NCBI RefSeq assembly: GCF_032854445.1
Contig: NC_088299.1
Span: 122,001 to 186,000, forward strand
Source: Liolophura sinensis
Taxonomy: Eukaryota > Mollusca > Polyplacophora > Chitonida > Chitonidae
Direction: 5' to 3'
DNA: 64,000 nucleotides
Both the position numbers and the translations under genes were made by a program. The notes under the pieces are model-generated. The model was given only the letters and a program-made list of their open reading frames with translations, did not search any database and was not told the origin of the DNA. This document shows positions 1 through 12,496 of this stretch, piece by piece. Each line of letters opens with the position of its first letter. Position 1 is the first letter of the stretch.

Positions 1-162
1 CTATTGCACAGACGTGATGGTAGAAACCGGGTTTACAGACGTGCTCACGAACGTTATGCCCCAAACTGCGTACGCCAAGTGGACAGATTTGGTGGAGGGA
101 GTGTGATGATGTGGGCAGCAATATCGTATACTGGTCGTACAAATCTTGTCCACGTACCAGAG
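1..162 (+). pseudogene. Tc1-like transposase fragment (family E), cut by window edge
   Basis: One frame reads through about 54 codons of the middle of a Tc1/mariner transposase: a short basic stretch, then APNCVRQVDRFGGGSVMMWA, then TGRTNLVHV. The same residues occur in the family-E copy at 27.7-28.5 kb on the other strand. This piece covers residues around the deletion in that copy, so the two are independent copies. Homology stops at about base 155-162, where the sequence passes straight into the 550-bp tandem repeat. The first catalytic aspartate would lie before base 1. It is a broken, non-functional piece unless the missing left part lies outside the window. Confidence 0.85.
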
Positions 163-3100
163 AAATGACCAGTCGCGATGGTACACACTACATTGTAGCT
201 GATCTCAATCAGCAAAATAATGACCCAAAAATTAGAAAATGGAAAAATTCCTCAAATGAGCTGACAAAGAAGCTAATCCTACGTATTTGTGACGAGAAAT
301 CCAATAGTACAAACCGCATTGCTTTCCGACCAATTCTTCTAGCTGTATCGGCGTTTGAGATATGGTTGACGTGATAATGGTGTGCCCAGCTACGATATTT
401 CTCCTTAGAAAGCAGAGAAATTTTCAAACATTCAAAAATTTATGCATTTATTACATTAATTCACGTCTTTTGGCACAATAAGTGTGTGCATCAGTGTTAA
501 ATTTTAGTTTTCACAACAGATTCTATTAAGTACTCTATATTTTCTATATACATGTACAAATGATGTGCTAAGGTAGTACATATATATAAATCCATTAGGT
601 TAGTCTTCGACTTGGAGGTAAAACAATTCCTGGATCAGTTAAATGTTCATGTCCCAAAGATTCGACATATTCTGGGTTACCGAACGGCACATTAGTTTTA
701 GCCGGAAGTTTTATAGAGAAATGACCAGTCGCGATGAGACACACAACATTTTCCCTTATGTCAATCAGCAAAGTAATCAGAGAAAAATTCGAACATGGAA
801 AAATTGTTCAAATGAGCTTGCAAAAAGACTAATCAGACCTATTTTGTGACGACAAATCGAATGCTGCAGACCGCATTGCTGTCCAGCCAATACCTCTAGC
901 TGTATAGGCGTTTAAAATATGGTTGACGTCATAATGGTGTGCCCAGCAACGGATTTTTCTCCTTAGAAACTAGAGAAATTTTGCATTTTTGGAACATTTT
1001 TGGATTGCTTACATTATATTACGTCTTTTGTCATCATAAGTGTGTGCAACGGTGTTAAATTGGAGTTTTCAGAAGAGACTGTATCAAGTACCTTATATTT
1101 TCTTTATACAAATGATGTGGTAAGGTAGTACATGTATGTAAAGCCATTGGCTTAGTCTTCGACTTAGAAGTAAGACAATTGCTGGGCCAGCTAAATGATC
1201 ATATCTCAAAGCTTGATAATCTTCTCGAATAGCGAACAGCACATCAGTTTCAGCCGGAAGTTTTATAGAGAAATGACCAGTCGCAATGGTACACACTACA
1301 TTGCAGCTGATGTCAATTAACAAAGTAATCAGACAGAAATTTAAAAGTGGTAAAATTGCTCAAATGAGCTTGCAAAGAGGCCAATGCGACGTATTTTGTG
1401 ACAAAAAAAAAGGAATTTTGCAAACCGCATTGCTTTCCGACCAATACTTCTAGCTATATCGGCGTTTAAAATATGGTTGACGTGATAATAGTGTACCCAG
1501 CAACGGATTATTCTCCATAAAAACCAGAGAAATTTGCAGTCTTTTAACTTTAGTCGATTGCTTTTATTACTTGACATCTGTTGGCAGCACAATTATGTTG
1601 GTCAGTTTTGAGTTGTAGTTTTCAGAGCTGACTGTATCAGGTACGTTATTTTTTTTATATACAAATAATGTGGTGGGGCACTACATGTAGGTAAAGCCAT
1701 TGAAATAGTCTTTTACATAAAAAAAGACAAATGCTGGGTGAATTTAATGATCATGGCCCAAAGAATAGACGTCTTCCTGGCTACCGAACGGCACATTAGT
1801 TTCAGCCCAGAGCTTAATATAAAAATGACCGGTCGCGATGGTGGACACTACATTGCAGCTGATGTCAGTCAATAACTTAAATAGGCAAAAATTCAAAGGT
1901 CTAAAAATTCTTCCATTGCGCTTCCAAAGAAGCCATTCCGACGTTCTTTGTGACGAGAAATCGAATGGTGCAAACCGCATTGCTCTCTGATCAATACTTC
2001 TAGCTGTAGCGGCCTTCAAAAAATGGTTGACGTTATAATTGTGTGTCCAGCAACGGACTTTACTCCTTAGAAACCAGAGAAATCTATTAACGCTAATCAA
2101 TTTATGACATTACTTGACAACTTTCAGCAGCGCAATTATGTAAGTCAATGTTAAGTTGTAGTTTCTAGAACTGATTTTATCAAGTACGTTCTATTTTTAT
2201 ATACAAATGATGTGGTGTGGTAGTACATATATGTAAAGCCCATGGGTCAGTATTCGACCTAAATGTAAGGCAATTGCTGGGTCAGTTAAATGATTATGTA
2301 ACAAAGATTCGACATCTTCTGGGCTACCGAATGACACATTTTTTTTAGCCTAAAGTTTAATAGAGAATTGACCAGTCGCGACACCACACTGTAGCTGATG
2401 TCAATCAGCAACTTAATCAGGCAAAAATTGGAAAATGGAAAAATTGCTCAAATAAGCTTACAAAGAAGTGGTAAGCTTCTTTAACATAGAGTTAAAGCCA
2501 TTGGAATAGTCTTGGACATAGAGGAAAGACAAATGCTGGGTCAGTTTAATTATTATGGCCCTAAGAATAGACGTCTTCTGGGCTACCGAACGGCAAATAA
2601 GTTTCAGCGGAAAATTTAATATACAAATTACCACTCGCGATGGTACACACACTACATTGTAACTGATGTCAGTCAGCTAAGTAATCCGGCAAAAATTTGA
2701 AAGTGGAAAAATTATCCAAATGCGCTTGCAAAAAAGATAAAAGTTTGAGGCAAAAATTTTAAAGTGGAAAAAATGTTTAAATGTGTTTGCAAAAAAACTA
2801 ATCCGACGTAATTTCTGACAAGAAATTGATAGGTACAAACCGCATTGCTCTCCAATCTATGCTTCTAGCTGTAGCGGCGTTGAAAAAATGGTTGACGTAA
2901 TTTTTGTGCGCCTAGCCACGGATTTTTCTCTTTAGAAACCAGAGAAATTTGCAATATTTTAACTCTAATCAATATCTTAGATTACTTCACATCTTTTGGC
3001 AGCGCAGTTATGTGTTAAGTTGTAGTTTTTAGAACTGACTCTGTTTGGTACACTATATTTACTGTATATAAATCATGTGGTTTGGATGTATATGTATGTA

Positions 3101-4843
3101 AAGCCATTGCGTTAGTCTTGGCCTTCGAAGTAAGAAAATTGCTGGGTCAGTCAAATGATAGTGGCCCAAAGATTTGACGTTTTCTGGGCTACCAAACGAC
3201 ACATTAGTTTTAGCCCAGAGCTTAATATAAAAATGACCAAAATGATATACTACAATGTATATCATGTCAATCAGCAAAGTAATTTGGCAAAAATTGGAAA
3301 GTGGAAAAAATGTTCAAATCCGCTTGGGAAGAGGCTAATCCAACGTATTTTGTGACGAGACATCGAAAGGTGCAAACCGCATTGCTCTCCAATCAATACT
3401 TCTAGCTGTAGCGGCGTTCAAAAATTGTCAATGTTATAATTCTGTTGCCAGCAACGGATTTTAATCTTTAGAAACCAGAGAAATTTGCAATTTAACACTA
3501 ATCAATTGATCACATTACTTGACCTCTTTTGGCAGCGCAGTTATGTGCATGAGTGTTAAGTTGTAGTTTTCAGAACTGACTGTATCAAGTATTCCACATT
3601 TTGTATATCCTAATGAAGTGGTGTGGTAGTACGACAGAAGTAAAACAGTTGTTGGGACAGTTGAATTATATTTGGCAAACAGATTGGACGTCTTCTAGGC
3701 TACCGAACGGCACATTAGTCACTGCTGAAAGTTTAATATAGAAACAACCATTTGCGATGGTAGATACTACATTATAGATATAGAATTTTAGCAAAATGAA
3801 CATGCAAAACTTCGAAATTGGCAAAAAATGTTCAAGTCCGCTTTGCAGGAAGCTAATCTGACGTGTTTTGTGATGAAAAATCGAATATTGCACACCACAT
3901 TCCTCTCCCACCAACATTTGAATCTGTGCCGGCGTTTAGATCATGATTGACATCATAATTACCTGCCCAGCAGCGGAGTTTACAACTTAGAAACCAGAGA
4001 ACTTTACAACTTTTATAACACTCGTCGACTTCTGATAATATTTTACATCTTTTAGCACCGTAATTAGTTAGGTCATTGTTAAATTGTTGGTTTTAAGACA
4101 GACAATATCACGTACCTTACATTTTCTATATACAAATGATGTCGTGTAGCAGTACATATACATAAAGCCATTGGGTTTGTCTTACACTAAAAAGTAAAAC
4201 AATTACTGGGTCTGTTAAATAATCCTGGCCCTCAGATTGGACGTCTTCTGGGCTACCGAACGGCACATCAGTCACAGCTGAAATTTTTTTGTACAAATGA
4301 CCAGTCGCGATGGTACATACTACACTTTAGCTGATGTCATTTAGCAAAGTCATTATGCAAAAATTCGACAGTGGAACAAAATATCCAAATCCGCTTGCAA
4401 AGCAGCTACTCCGGCGTATTTTGTGACGAGAAATCGAATGGCGCCATCTGCATTGCTCTTTGACTAACATTTGAAGCTGTAGCTGCGTTTAAATCATGGC
4501 TGGCGTCAAAATTGCCTGTTCAACATCGTATTTTATATCTAGTAAACAAGTGAAATTTGCAACTTCTTTAACACTCGTCGATTGTTCACATTGGCTAGTG
4601 TTAAATTGTAGTTTTTAGGAAAGACCCTATGTTGTACCCTACATTGTCTGTGTACAAATGATGTTTTGTGGTAGTACATGTACATACATCATTGGGCTTG
4701 TCTTCGACTTAGAAGTAACACAATTGCTGGGTCAGGTAAATGAGCTTGGCCCACAGAATGGACGTCTTCTAGGCTATCGAATTTTACATCAGTCACAGTT
4801 GATAGTTTAATATAGAAATGACCAGTCGCAATGGTAGATACTA

Positions 4844-6363
4844 AACTACCAGGCAAAAGAAAGGTTTCACCCACTTCTTGAGCCCATAAAAGAAAAACAA
4901 AGGCAGATATAAGAATTAAGAAGATTGGTTTATAAACAGGAATCATTGTGAAATATTCTCTCAAAAAGGCATTAAAATATTGGCATTGAATTGGCCACAA
5001 AAAACAAAGGGGTCAGAAGAACAAATTACACAAATGTAAAGTTTACTGGCAAGTGCGTATAAAGTCACAGTATTCACAGAAATGAAGGACTACAGTCATT
5101 AGTAGCTAGTGTGGCCACCCTGCTCATCAATGGAAGCAAGCACACGCCTCAGCATTGACGTTGTCAGTCACCGGATGACGTCAACAGGGATAAGGTTCCA
5201 TAGGTTTAACAGAGCTTGGTCAAGTTCCTGTTGGTTAGTTGGAGGAGGCACCAGCTGTCTCAAACGGCGGTCAAGGTGATCCCAGAGATGCTTAATGGGG
5301 TTGATGTCAGGTGAATTGGCTGGCCAGGTCAACAAGATGACGTTTGCGGCCTCAAGGTTGTCTGTAACAATGCGGGCAATGTGAGGTCTTGCGTTGTCGT
5401 GTTGCAAGATCGATCCTCTTGGCTGTCGTTGGAGGAAAGGAACGACGACAGGTCTCAGTACCAGTCAGATTACCTCACACAATAACCAGCTGGGTCTTCA
5501 TTTGGTCACAAATCCCTCCCGAAACGATGACCCCTCCGCCTTCAAACGCATAAACCTCTCTTACGCAGCTTGGCGCGAGACGCTCGGCTCTTTGTCGGAA
5601 AACTCCAACTCTGCCATCGTTCCGGAATAGACAGAACCTGCTCTCGTCTGTAAACAGCACTCTTGCCCAGTCACATCGCTGCCACCGACGTCCAATACGT
5701 GCCCATCGCAATCTGCGTTGACGGTGTAAAAGGGTCAAGGCCATCCCACGGAAGGGGCGGTAAGGTCGTAAACCAGCTGAACGAAGACGACGCAGTGTTG
5801 TTCTGGGGCTGATGACATGGCCTGGTGCCGTCGCCGCTGTTGACGTCGCCGTGACGAATCGGTTTCGACGGTGGATCTGCCGGATGTAGCTACCTTCAGC
5901 CGTAGTTGTTACCCTCGGTCTTCCCGATCTTGGTCTGTCTTGGGTCTGGCTGTCTGCTGATAGCGTATCAACAACCTCCTGATGGTGGTTTGGCTGCAGT
6001 TGAACGTTCTTGCAATGTGACGTTGCGAGACTCCCATGGTGGACATACCGATGGCCTGGTCTCGTTGCGCTTGCGTAAGTCTTGGTATACTGTTGGTGTT
6101 TTTTCGGTCACTGAATGTCTGCTCTTTGGAGCAAGAGTATTTATGCAACATTACCGCACGTGCATCACGAGCCATGCCTCAAAAGGACGTTTTGCATGTG
6201 GTCGCAATTTCACAATTCCAATTGCTGCGTTCGTGACGATGCGTTCTGGTAGAGGAAACGATGAAGTCATACACTAAGTCCTGCTTAGAATCAAACCCGG
6301 AACCGCGCTTTTACTTTTCTTATGACAAAAAATACGGTGAAACCTTTCTTTTGCCTGGCAGTA
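4844..6363 (-). mobile_element. Tc1-like element, family A copy 1, inserted in the 550-bp array
   Basis: The inverted ends are about 28 bp and begin AACTACCAGGCAAAAGAAAG. They are flanked by TA on both sides (4842-4843 and 6364-6365). The array sequence on the two sides joins exactly at TA into the usual unit phrase (TACTACATTG), which shows a clean Tc1-type insertion. Transcription of the transposase runs right to left. Two more copies of this family are at 18629-20178 and 31851-33397. Confidence 0.93.
5099..6088 (-). pseudogene. Tc1-type DD34E transposase, family A copy 1, dead
   Basis: A cut-and-paste transposase of the Tc1 type. On the minus strand, an N-terminal paired-like helix-turn-helix (RLTQAQRDQAIGMSTMGVSQ region) is followed by a GRPRVTTA linker, the FTDESRF block with the first Asp, the HDNARPH block with the second Asp, and a C-terminal LWDHLDRRLRQL block. 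The expected start codon is ATA instead of ATG (6088), the frame shifts at least twice, and the third catalytic residue is changed: NPIKHLWD where the other copies have NPIEHLWD. This copy keeps the uninterrupted join between the first residues and the helix-turn-helix that copies 2 and 3 have lost. It cannot be active. Confidence 0.9.
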
Positions 6364-7458
6364 TACATTGTAGTTGATGTTTTTTAGCATTGTACCTGAT
6401 GTTTTCTAGCATTCGAACGTAGCAAAAAATGTTCAAATCCGCCTGGAAAGAAACTAATCCGACGTATTTTTTAAAGAAATATCGAATGGTGCAAACTGCA
6501 TTGCTCTCTGACAAATATTTGAAGCCGTAGCGAATATTAAATCATGCCTGAGACTGTATAACGTACCATACATTTTCTATATACAAATGATGCTGTGTTG
6601 TACTACATGTACATAAAGCCATTGGGTTTGCCTTCGACTTGGAAGTAACACAATTGCTGGGTCAGTTAAATGCGCTAAGCCCACAGACTGGCAGTCTTCT
6701 GGACTAGCGAACGGTAAGTTAGTTAAAGACGAAAATTTAAAATAGAAATGACCAGTCCTGATGGAAAAAAGTGGTTTAAATCCGCTTGAAAAGAAGCTAA
6801 TCGAATGTGTTTTGTGACCAGAAATGGAATGGTGCAAACCGAAAAGCTCACCGACCATTATTTGAAGTTGTAGAGGCGTTCAAATCATGGCTGAGATTGT
6901 ATTTCGTACCTTACATTTTGTATACAGAAATGATGTGTTGTGGTGGTACATGTACATGGGGCCATTGGGTTTGTCTTCAATTTAAAAGTAACACAAGTGT
7001 TGGCCCAATATTTTAAGCTGTAGTGGCGTTTAAATCATGGCTGACGTCATAATTGCGTGCACAGCAACGGATTTTACACCTTGGAAACCAGAGAAATTTG
7101 CAGTTTATTTAACATTCGTCAAATTCAGGGATTATTTCACCTTTTCTACGACCCCAGTTATGTACGCTAGTGTTAAATTTTAGTTTTTAGAACAGACTGT
7201 ATCACCTAACTTCCATTTTCTATATACAAATAATGTGGTCTGGTAGTTCACGTACATAGAGTCATTTGGTTTGTCTTCGACTGAACCACCGAACGGCACA
7301 CTATAATACAGAAATGACCAATCCCGCTGCTACATACTACATTGTAGCTGATGTCTTAAATGACAATATTGAAAAATTCAAAACTGGCTAAAATTGTTCA
7401 AATCCGCTTGGAAAGAATCTGATCCAACGTATTTTGTGACGATACATCGAATGGTGAA

Positions 7459-7658
7459 CGCTGTGAGTTCAAGTCCAGCTCATGCTGGCTTCCTCGCCGG
7501 CCGTACGTGGGAAGGTCTGTCAGCAACCTGCGGATGGTCGTGGGTTTCCCCCGGGCTCTGCCCGGTTTCCACCCACCATAATGCTGACCGCCGTCGTATA
7601 AGTGAAATATTCTTGAGTACGGCGTAAAACACCAATCAAAAAAAAAAAAAAAAAAAAA
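7459..7658 (+). mobile_element. SINE family 1, short form, with target-site duplication
   Basis: Starts at GCTGTGAGTTCAAGTCC (a tRNA-like B box), continues through a conserved body and ends with GAGTACGGCGTAAAAC followed by a run of about 22 A. The 13-bp sequence ATCGAATGGTGAA flanks it on both sides (7446-7458 and 7659-7672), as expected for LINE-driven insertion. The 5' half of the tRNA-like head with the A box is absent. It sits inside a unit of the 550-bp array. Confidence 0.9.
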
Positions 7659-9228
7659 ATCGAATGGTGAAAGCCGCATTCCTATCCGGCCAATATTGAA
7701 AGTTGTAGCGGCGTTTTAATCATGGCTGACGTCATTATTACGTGCCCAGCGACGGATTTTACACATAAAAAACCATAGAACATTGCACTTTTTTTACACT
7801 TGTCGATTGCTTACATTGTTCAACATCTTTTGTCATCCTAATTATGTGGGTCACTGTTAAATTATAGTTTTTAGAACAGACTGTATTACGTACTTTACAT
7901 TTTCTATATACAAATGATATGTTGTGGTACTACTTGTTCATAAAGCCACTGGGTTTGTCCCTGGACTTAAAAGTAAGACAATTGCTGTGCTTCGCCCACA
8001 GATTCGACGTCTTCTGGGCTACCGAACGACACATTACTTACAACTAAAGGTTAATATAAAATATATAATGGTATTTTGTAACGAATAATCAAATCGTGCA
8101 AACGGCATTGTTCTTCGGCCAATATTTGAAGCTGTAGCGGCGTATAAATCATGGCTGATGTCATACCTGTCTGCCCAGCAACGGATTTTACAACTTAGAA
8201 ACCAAAGAAATTTGCCAGTATTTTAACACTCGTCGATTGCTGACATTATTCCACATCTTTTTACACCTGAATTATGTGAGTCAACTTAAAATTGTAGTTT
8301 TTAGAACAGACTCTATCTAGTACTATACATTTTCCACATACTAATGATGTGGTATAGCAGTGCAAGTACATAAAGCCATTGGTTTTGTCTTTGATTTGGA
8401 AGTCAAACAATTGCTGGGTCAGTTAAATGAGCTATGCCCACAGAATGGACGTCTTCTGGGTTACCGAACGGCAAATTTAGTTGCAGCTGAGAATTTAAAA
8501 TGGAAGTAACCAGTCGCAAAGTACATACTACATTGTAGCTGATGTCAATCAGTAAAGGTGATCGGGCAAAAATTCGAAAGTAGCGAAAAATGTTTAATTG
8601 CGCTTCCAAAGAACCTAATCCGACGTATTTTGTGACGAGAAATCGACCGGTTTTTCTGAGATGTAGAAGTAACACAATTGCAAAATCAGTTAAGTGAGCT
8701 GGGCACACAGATTGGTCGTCTTCCGGGCTACCGAACAATACATAACAGCCGAAATTTTAGTATAGAAATGACTAGTCGCGATGGTACATACTACATTGTC
8801 GCTGATGTCAACCAGCAAAATGATCAAATGAATATTCAAAAATGGAACAGTTCTCCAAATGCCTCTGTAAAGAAGCTAATCTGACATACTTTGTAACGAG
8901 AAATCGAATCGGATTTTACACCATAGAAACCAGAGAAATTTCCAACTTCTTTAATTCTCGTCGCCTGCTGACGTTATTCCACATATTTTGGCCACTAATT
9001 AGGTGGGTCAGTGTTAAATTGTAATTTTTAGGACAGACTGTATCAAGTACCTTATATTTTCTATATACAAATGATGTGGTCAGGTGGTACATGTACGTAA
9101 GGCCATTGGGTTTGTCTTGGACTTACAAGTAACACAATTGCTCGGTCAGTTAAATGAGCTTGTCCCACAGATTCCACATCGTCTTATCTACTTAACGGCA
9201 CATTAGTTACAGCTGAAAATTTAATATA

Positions 9229-10713
9229 CACTGAACAAAAATATAAACGCCCCATGTCACTCTTTTGAGCTTTTATTATCATTATGGTTAATCAGCACAT
9301 GAAATCAACCACAATTCATTTTGTTATTGAATAACGTTTAGAAAACAGTCCATTACATATTGGTGGTAGCATCTGAAAATGAGTGGCATTCAGTCAAACA
9401 TTGTGGGGGTCAGGGTTGAGAAATTCACTTTTCAGTATCTTGTGTGTCCACCATTTGCGTCCCTCAAAGCCACACATCGTCTTCGCATGGAGTTGATGAG
9501 GTTGTCTATGGTGGCCTGTGGGATGTTATTCCACTTATTCTGGATGGCCACACGAGCTGTCGCACATTCTCCGGAACTGGAACACGGTCACGGACACGTC
9601 GATCCAGAATATCCCAAAGATGCTCTATGGTGACATGTCTGGTGAATATGCAGGCCATTCCAAGACAGGAATGTGCTCAGCTTCAAGAAAGTGCATGCAT
9701 ATCCTAGCAACATGAGGTCGGGCGTTGTCATGCTGTCGGAATGAACGGCACAACAATGGAGTTGAGAATCTCATCTCGATATCGTTGTCCGTTTAAGTTC
9801 CCCTCAATGAAGTGTAATCGTGTCCTATGACCGTGCAGCGATGCCTGCCCACACCATTAATGCCACCACCTCCATGGGCAACTCTCCGAGCAACATTTGC
9901 GTCCGCAAACCGTTCCCCGACACGTCGCCAAACACGCTGTCTTCCATCGGCACGATACAGCTGGAACCGAGATTCATCTGAGAACAGCACCTTTCTCCAG
10001 CGCGCCAAGGGCCATCGAACATGTGCGTTTGCCCACGCTAGTCGGTTGCGACGTCGGACAGCTGTAAGATCCAGGCCATGGTGAGGACGACGAGCGTGTA
10101 AATCGCTTTCTCGCAGGCGGTTACGCACTGTTTGTGGTGTGATGTGTCTGTTGTGCAGACCAACAGTTTCATCAGCTGTGCGTGTCGCTGGTCGGAAGCG
10201 ATCCCGGAGGTGGACGATCTTGTGCTGGGGTTGTCACACGTGGCCGACGTCGATGAGGTTGATTTGCAGTACTGCCTGTCTCATGGAAACGAGCTCTGTA
10301 AACGGGCTATCGTTCGTTGATGAACATTCAGCTGTGCAGCGACCGCTCAGGTGGACATCCCTGCATCCAGCATGCCAATGGCACGTTCTCGCATGAGTTG
10401 GGACATCTGTGGCATGATTACGTCTGACAAAACTGGACAGCTTGAGGTGGCCTTTAATTGTCCCAACTGCAAGGATTGCCGGAGTACTACTCGTTCTTTG
10501 TTACGCTGATTTGTTTATCCCACTCCCATGTGCTGAGTGGATTCACTGCATCACTGAGGCAATGCTCAGTGACAGAGATGGACTTGAATGTGGCACACAA
10601 ATCAAGAAAACTATTCTTTGTGTACAAGTACACGACAGTATATACTCACTCAGTGCTGCTCGACTCATGTGTCTTCAGTATTTAATATGGGGCGTTTATA
10701 TTTTTGTTCAGTA
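9229..10713 (-). mobile_element. Tc1-like element, family B
   Basis: Inverted ends starting ACTGAACAAAAATATAAACG lie at 9230 and, inverted, at 10688-10712, flanked by TA (9227-9228 and 10714-10715). The left flank is the 550-bp array, but the right flank is unrelated DNA, so the array ends exactly here or the right part has been lost. The element encodes a decayed transposase on the minus strand. Confidence 0.9.
9390..10419 (-). pseudogene. Tc1-type transposase, family B, decayed
   Basis: On the minus strand the N-terminus begins near 10417 (MPQMSQLMRERAIGMLDAG) and soon meets an in-frame stop. A middle piece (9793-10128) keeps RLRE, the WRKVLFSDESRF block with the first catalytic Asp, and the GERFADANV segment. 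The C-terminal third is only recognisable in scattered frames. Several frameshifts and stops make it a pseudogene. No trace of a better copy of this family was seen in the window. Confidence 0.8.
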
Positions 10714-10715
10714 TA

Positions 10716-11690
10716 TATGGGCGTGGTTGAGGAATGTTCGACAGAATATTGGCGGTACCCTTCTGGATTTAATGGAGGCAGTTAGCTAATAGATATTCCT
10801 TGTTCCCTTTACCACTTCGATGGTGGAACGCTTTATCGTTGTCAGCTAGTAAGAGGTTGTACTGAGAGATTGACCAGAAGATTGTTCACGACAGAGATCT
10901 TCCTATAAGTAGAGGAAGAATCTATTCGAGACAGAAGGCCAGATACAATAATCTCAGTTTCCAGTTAAGCCGTCCTATATGTGGTTCATCATGCCATCGT
11001 AATTAGAGACTATTTCTCAGGAGTTTATCCGACCCAAAAAATGATTCTTTTGCATTTTTTTAGTTCTCGAACTTTTCTGTTTAGTCTCTAAACTTCATTC
11101 TTGATGAGGGCCTTGCATTCTAAAAGCTTAGTAAAACAAAGATTACATTAGCAGTTTGCCTTCTGGTTTCGTACACATAGCTGGAGATGCTTGCCCGTTG
11201 GCACAATCATGGATGTTGACGTGTTAAAGTACTCGCTGCTGGCTGGTCCAACATTGGAACTGTTTTTCCTAAGTGCTATGTGTGATCATGACACTGTTGG
11301 TGTATCTCCAAGTATTTCTTACCATGGTAAAGCAGTCAGGAGTGAAAGGACTCCACACCTGTTTACATTCAATCCCACTGAAGCCTTAGGTTTTCACGGA
11401 GAAATTCACAGAGGTTAAGATCAGTAGAATCCATCCAGCCAAAGAAGGAAGCATTCTTTTCCTCATGGCAGCCATGGTTGGAAATGTTTGGGGTCCAGCA
11501 GTAGGGCACTTTTTAACTAAAAACTAGCTGGCTGGAGGTAATTTGAAACCAAAAATATCAGAACAGAAACATTTGGGTGTTAAAAGATTTTACAGTATGA
11601 GTTGATCTCTCCAATACTTTACGGTAAGGTTTTAGGACTTTTGCTTAGAGAATGTGCATTGTGCATTTCGCACTGTCGGCCATCGACTGC
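10716..11690. other. No gene recognised
   Basis: About 1 kb of unique-looking DNA between the family B Tc1 element and the 165-bp monomer array. A 75-codon open stretch at 11191-11418 has no recognisable domain and no supporting context; I do not call it a gene. Confidence 0.6.
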
Positions 11691-11699
11691 TAACTATCT

Positions 11700-12144
11700 T
11701 CATATATGTAAATTCGGGGTATTTTCATAAAACCAATGAAATTAAGAAAATCTGAAGGGAACCGTGTATTGATTGATACTCTTTAGGGATTAAATTCGCC
11801 ACAAACACACAGAATTCAAAAGAAATAGATAAATTGGTGTATACCCAATAACAGATGACGAGGAAATTCAGAATATTTCATTAAAAAAAGGAGGTAAGCA
11901 AAACCTCAAGGAAACATTTGATCGATTGGCGTTTTAAAACCTGGAAAAACTTTCAGTACTGCTGTAAAAATGGCACAAACGCAGACAATACATTTTAAAA
12001 AATGGCTACATTGATGTATACTTGGTAATCTCTGATTAGGAAATTCGGGATATTTTCATCAAAAAAATCATGTAAATAAAACCTCAAAAAAACTAGGAGA
12101 AATTTGGCACAGGCTTTCAGTACTGCCGTATAATTGTCACAAAC
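11700..12144 (-). repeat. 165-bp monomer array, left part
   Basis: Repeated phrases such as GGCACAGGCTTTCAGTACTG, then CGTAAAAATGTCACAAACAC, then AATTCGGGATATTTTCAT recur about every 155-180 bp (near 11948 and 12100). The series continues after the DUF7869 transposon at 15468, so both parts are one array split by that insertion. The same monomer in the opposite orientation is at 33.99-34.8 kb. Confidence 0.75.
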
Positions 12145-12148
12145 ACTT

Positions 12149-12176
12149 GAAGAGTTTGGTTCCAAAACGCGATAAA
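12149..12176 (+). repeat. Left terminal inverted repeat of the DUF7869 transposon
   Basis: 28 bp, perfect inverted match to 15436-15463, bordered outside by ACTT. Confidence 0.92.
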
Positions 12177-12242
12177 CGCCATTTCAAGAAATTCACGCTG
12201 CCACCACTAACATGTCGGCAATAGTTTAATCTTGTGCCTACC

Positions 12243-12251
12243 ATATATAGT
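12243..12251 (+). promoter_or_regulatory. Possible TATA box of the transposase gene
   Basis: CATATATAG lies about 250 bp before the proposed start codon at 12497 and inside the left end of the element. It is an AT-rich match only, with no other promoter evidence. Confidence 0.3.
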
Positions 12252-12466
12252 TTTCACCAAAATGCGCTAAATCCATATCCTTCAGGCTTCTAAAAGTTTG
12301 GCTTGTTTTCAAAATGCGATATGCGCCACAACACATTTGACCCAGATAGCGATATATCCAGTCAGCCAATCAGATCCTTCCATTCGTCCGAAGGTAATCC
12401 AACATGGCTGCGCCCATGCAGACAGCAGCTGATAGGTCTTAGCTTTCACTATTTTGACAGTTTTGT

Positions 12467-12496
12467 CAGCCTGTATTGACAGTTCAATACAGGCTG
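12467..12496 (+). other. Perfect 12-bp hairpin directly before the transposase start codon
   Basis: The arms CAGCCTGTATTG and CAATACAGGCTG are exact complements around a 6-base loop, and the second arm ends on the base before ATG at 12497. Such a structure in the leader could affect translation or be a protein-binding palindrome; which one is not visible from sequence. Confidence 0.7.

Larger units (their letters stand above)
163..9228. repeat. Decayed tandem array, unit about 550 bp, about 15 units
   Basis: The phrase GAAATGACCAGTCGCGATGG recurs with small changes near 162, 718, 1269, 1823, 2364, 2625, 3230, 3742, 4295, 4816, 6746, 7311, 8505 and 8765. A second marker, CTACCGAACGGCACATTAGT, recurs near 675, 1228, 1779, 2321, 2581, 3187, 3700, 4252, 4774, 6702, 7282, 8019, 8460, 8727 and 9191. 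Normal spacing is 510-610 bp once insertions are removed; two units near 2.4 and 8.6 kb are cut to about 260 bp. Units differ by many substitutions and small indels, so the array is old. No reading frame is kept between units, so I do not call it coding. It is interrupted by a Tc1 element at 4844 and a SINE at 7459. Confidence 0.85.

Noticed and set aside
163-9228. Protein-coding gene in the 550-bp units
   Set aside because: Open stretches in the units are short, differ in frame from unit to unit and carry no conserved protein sequence.
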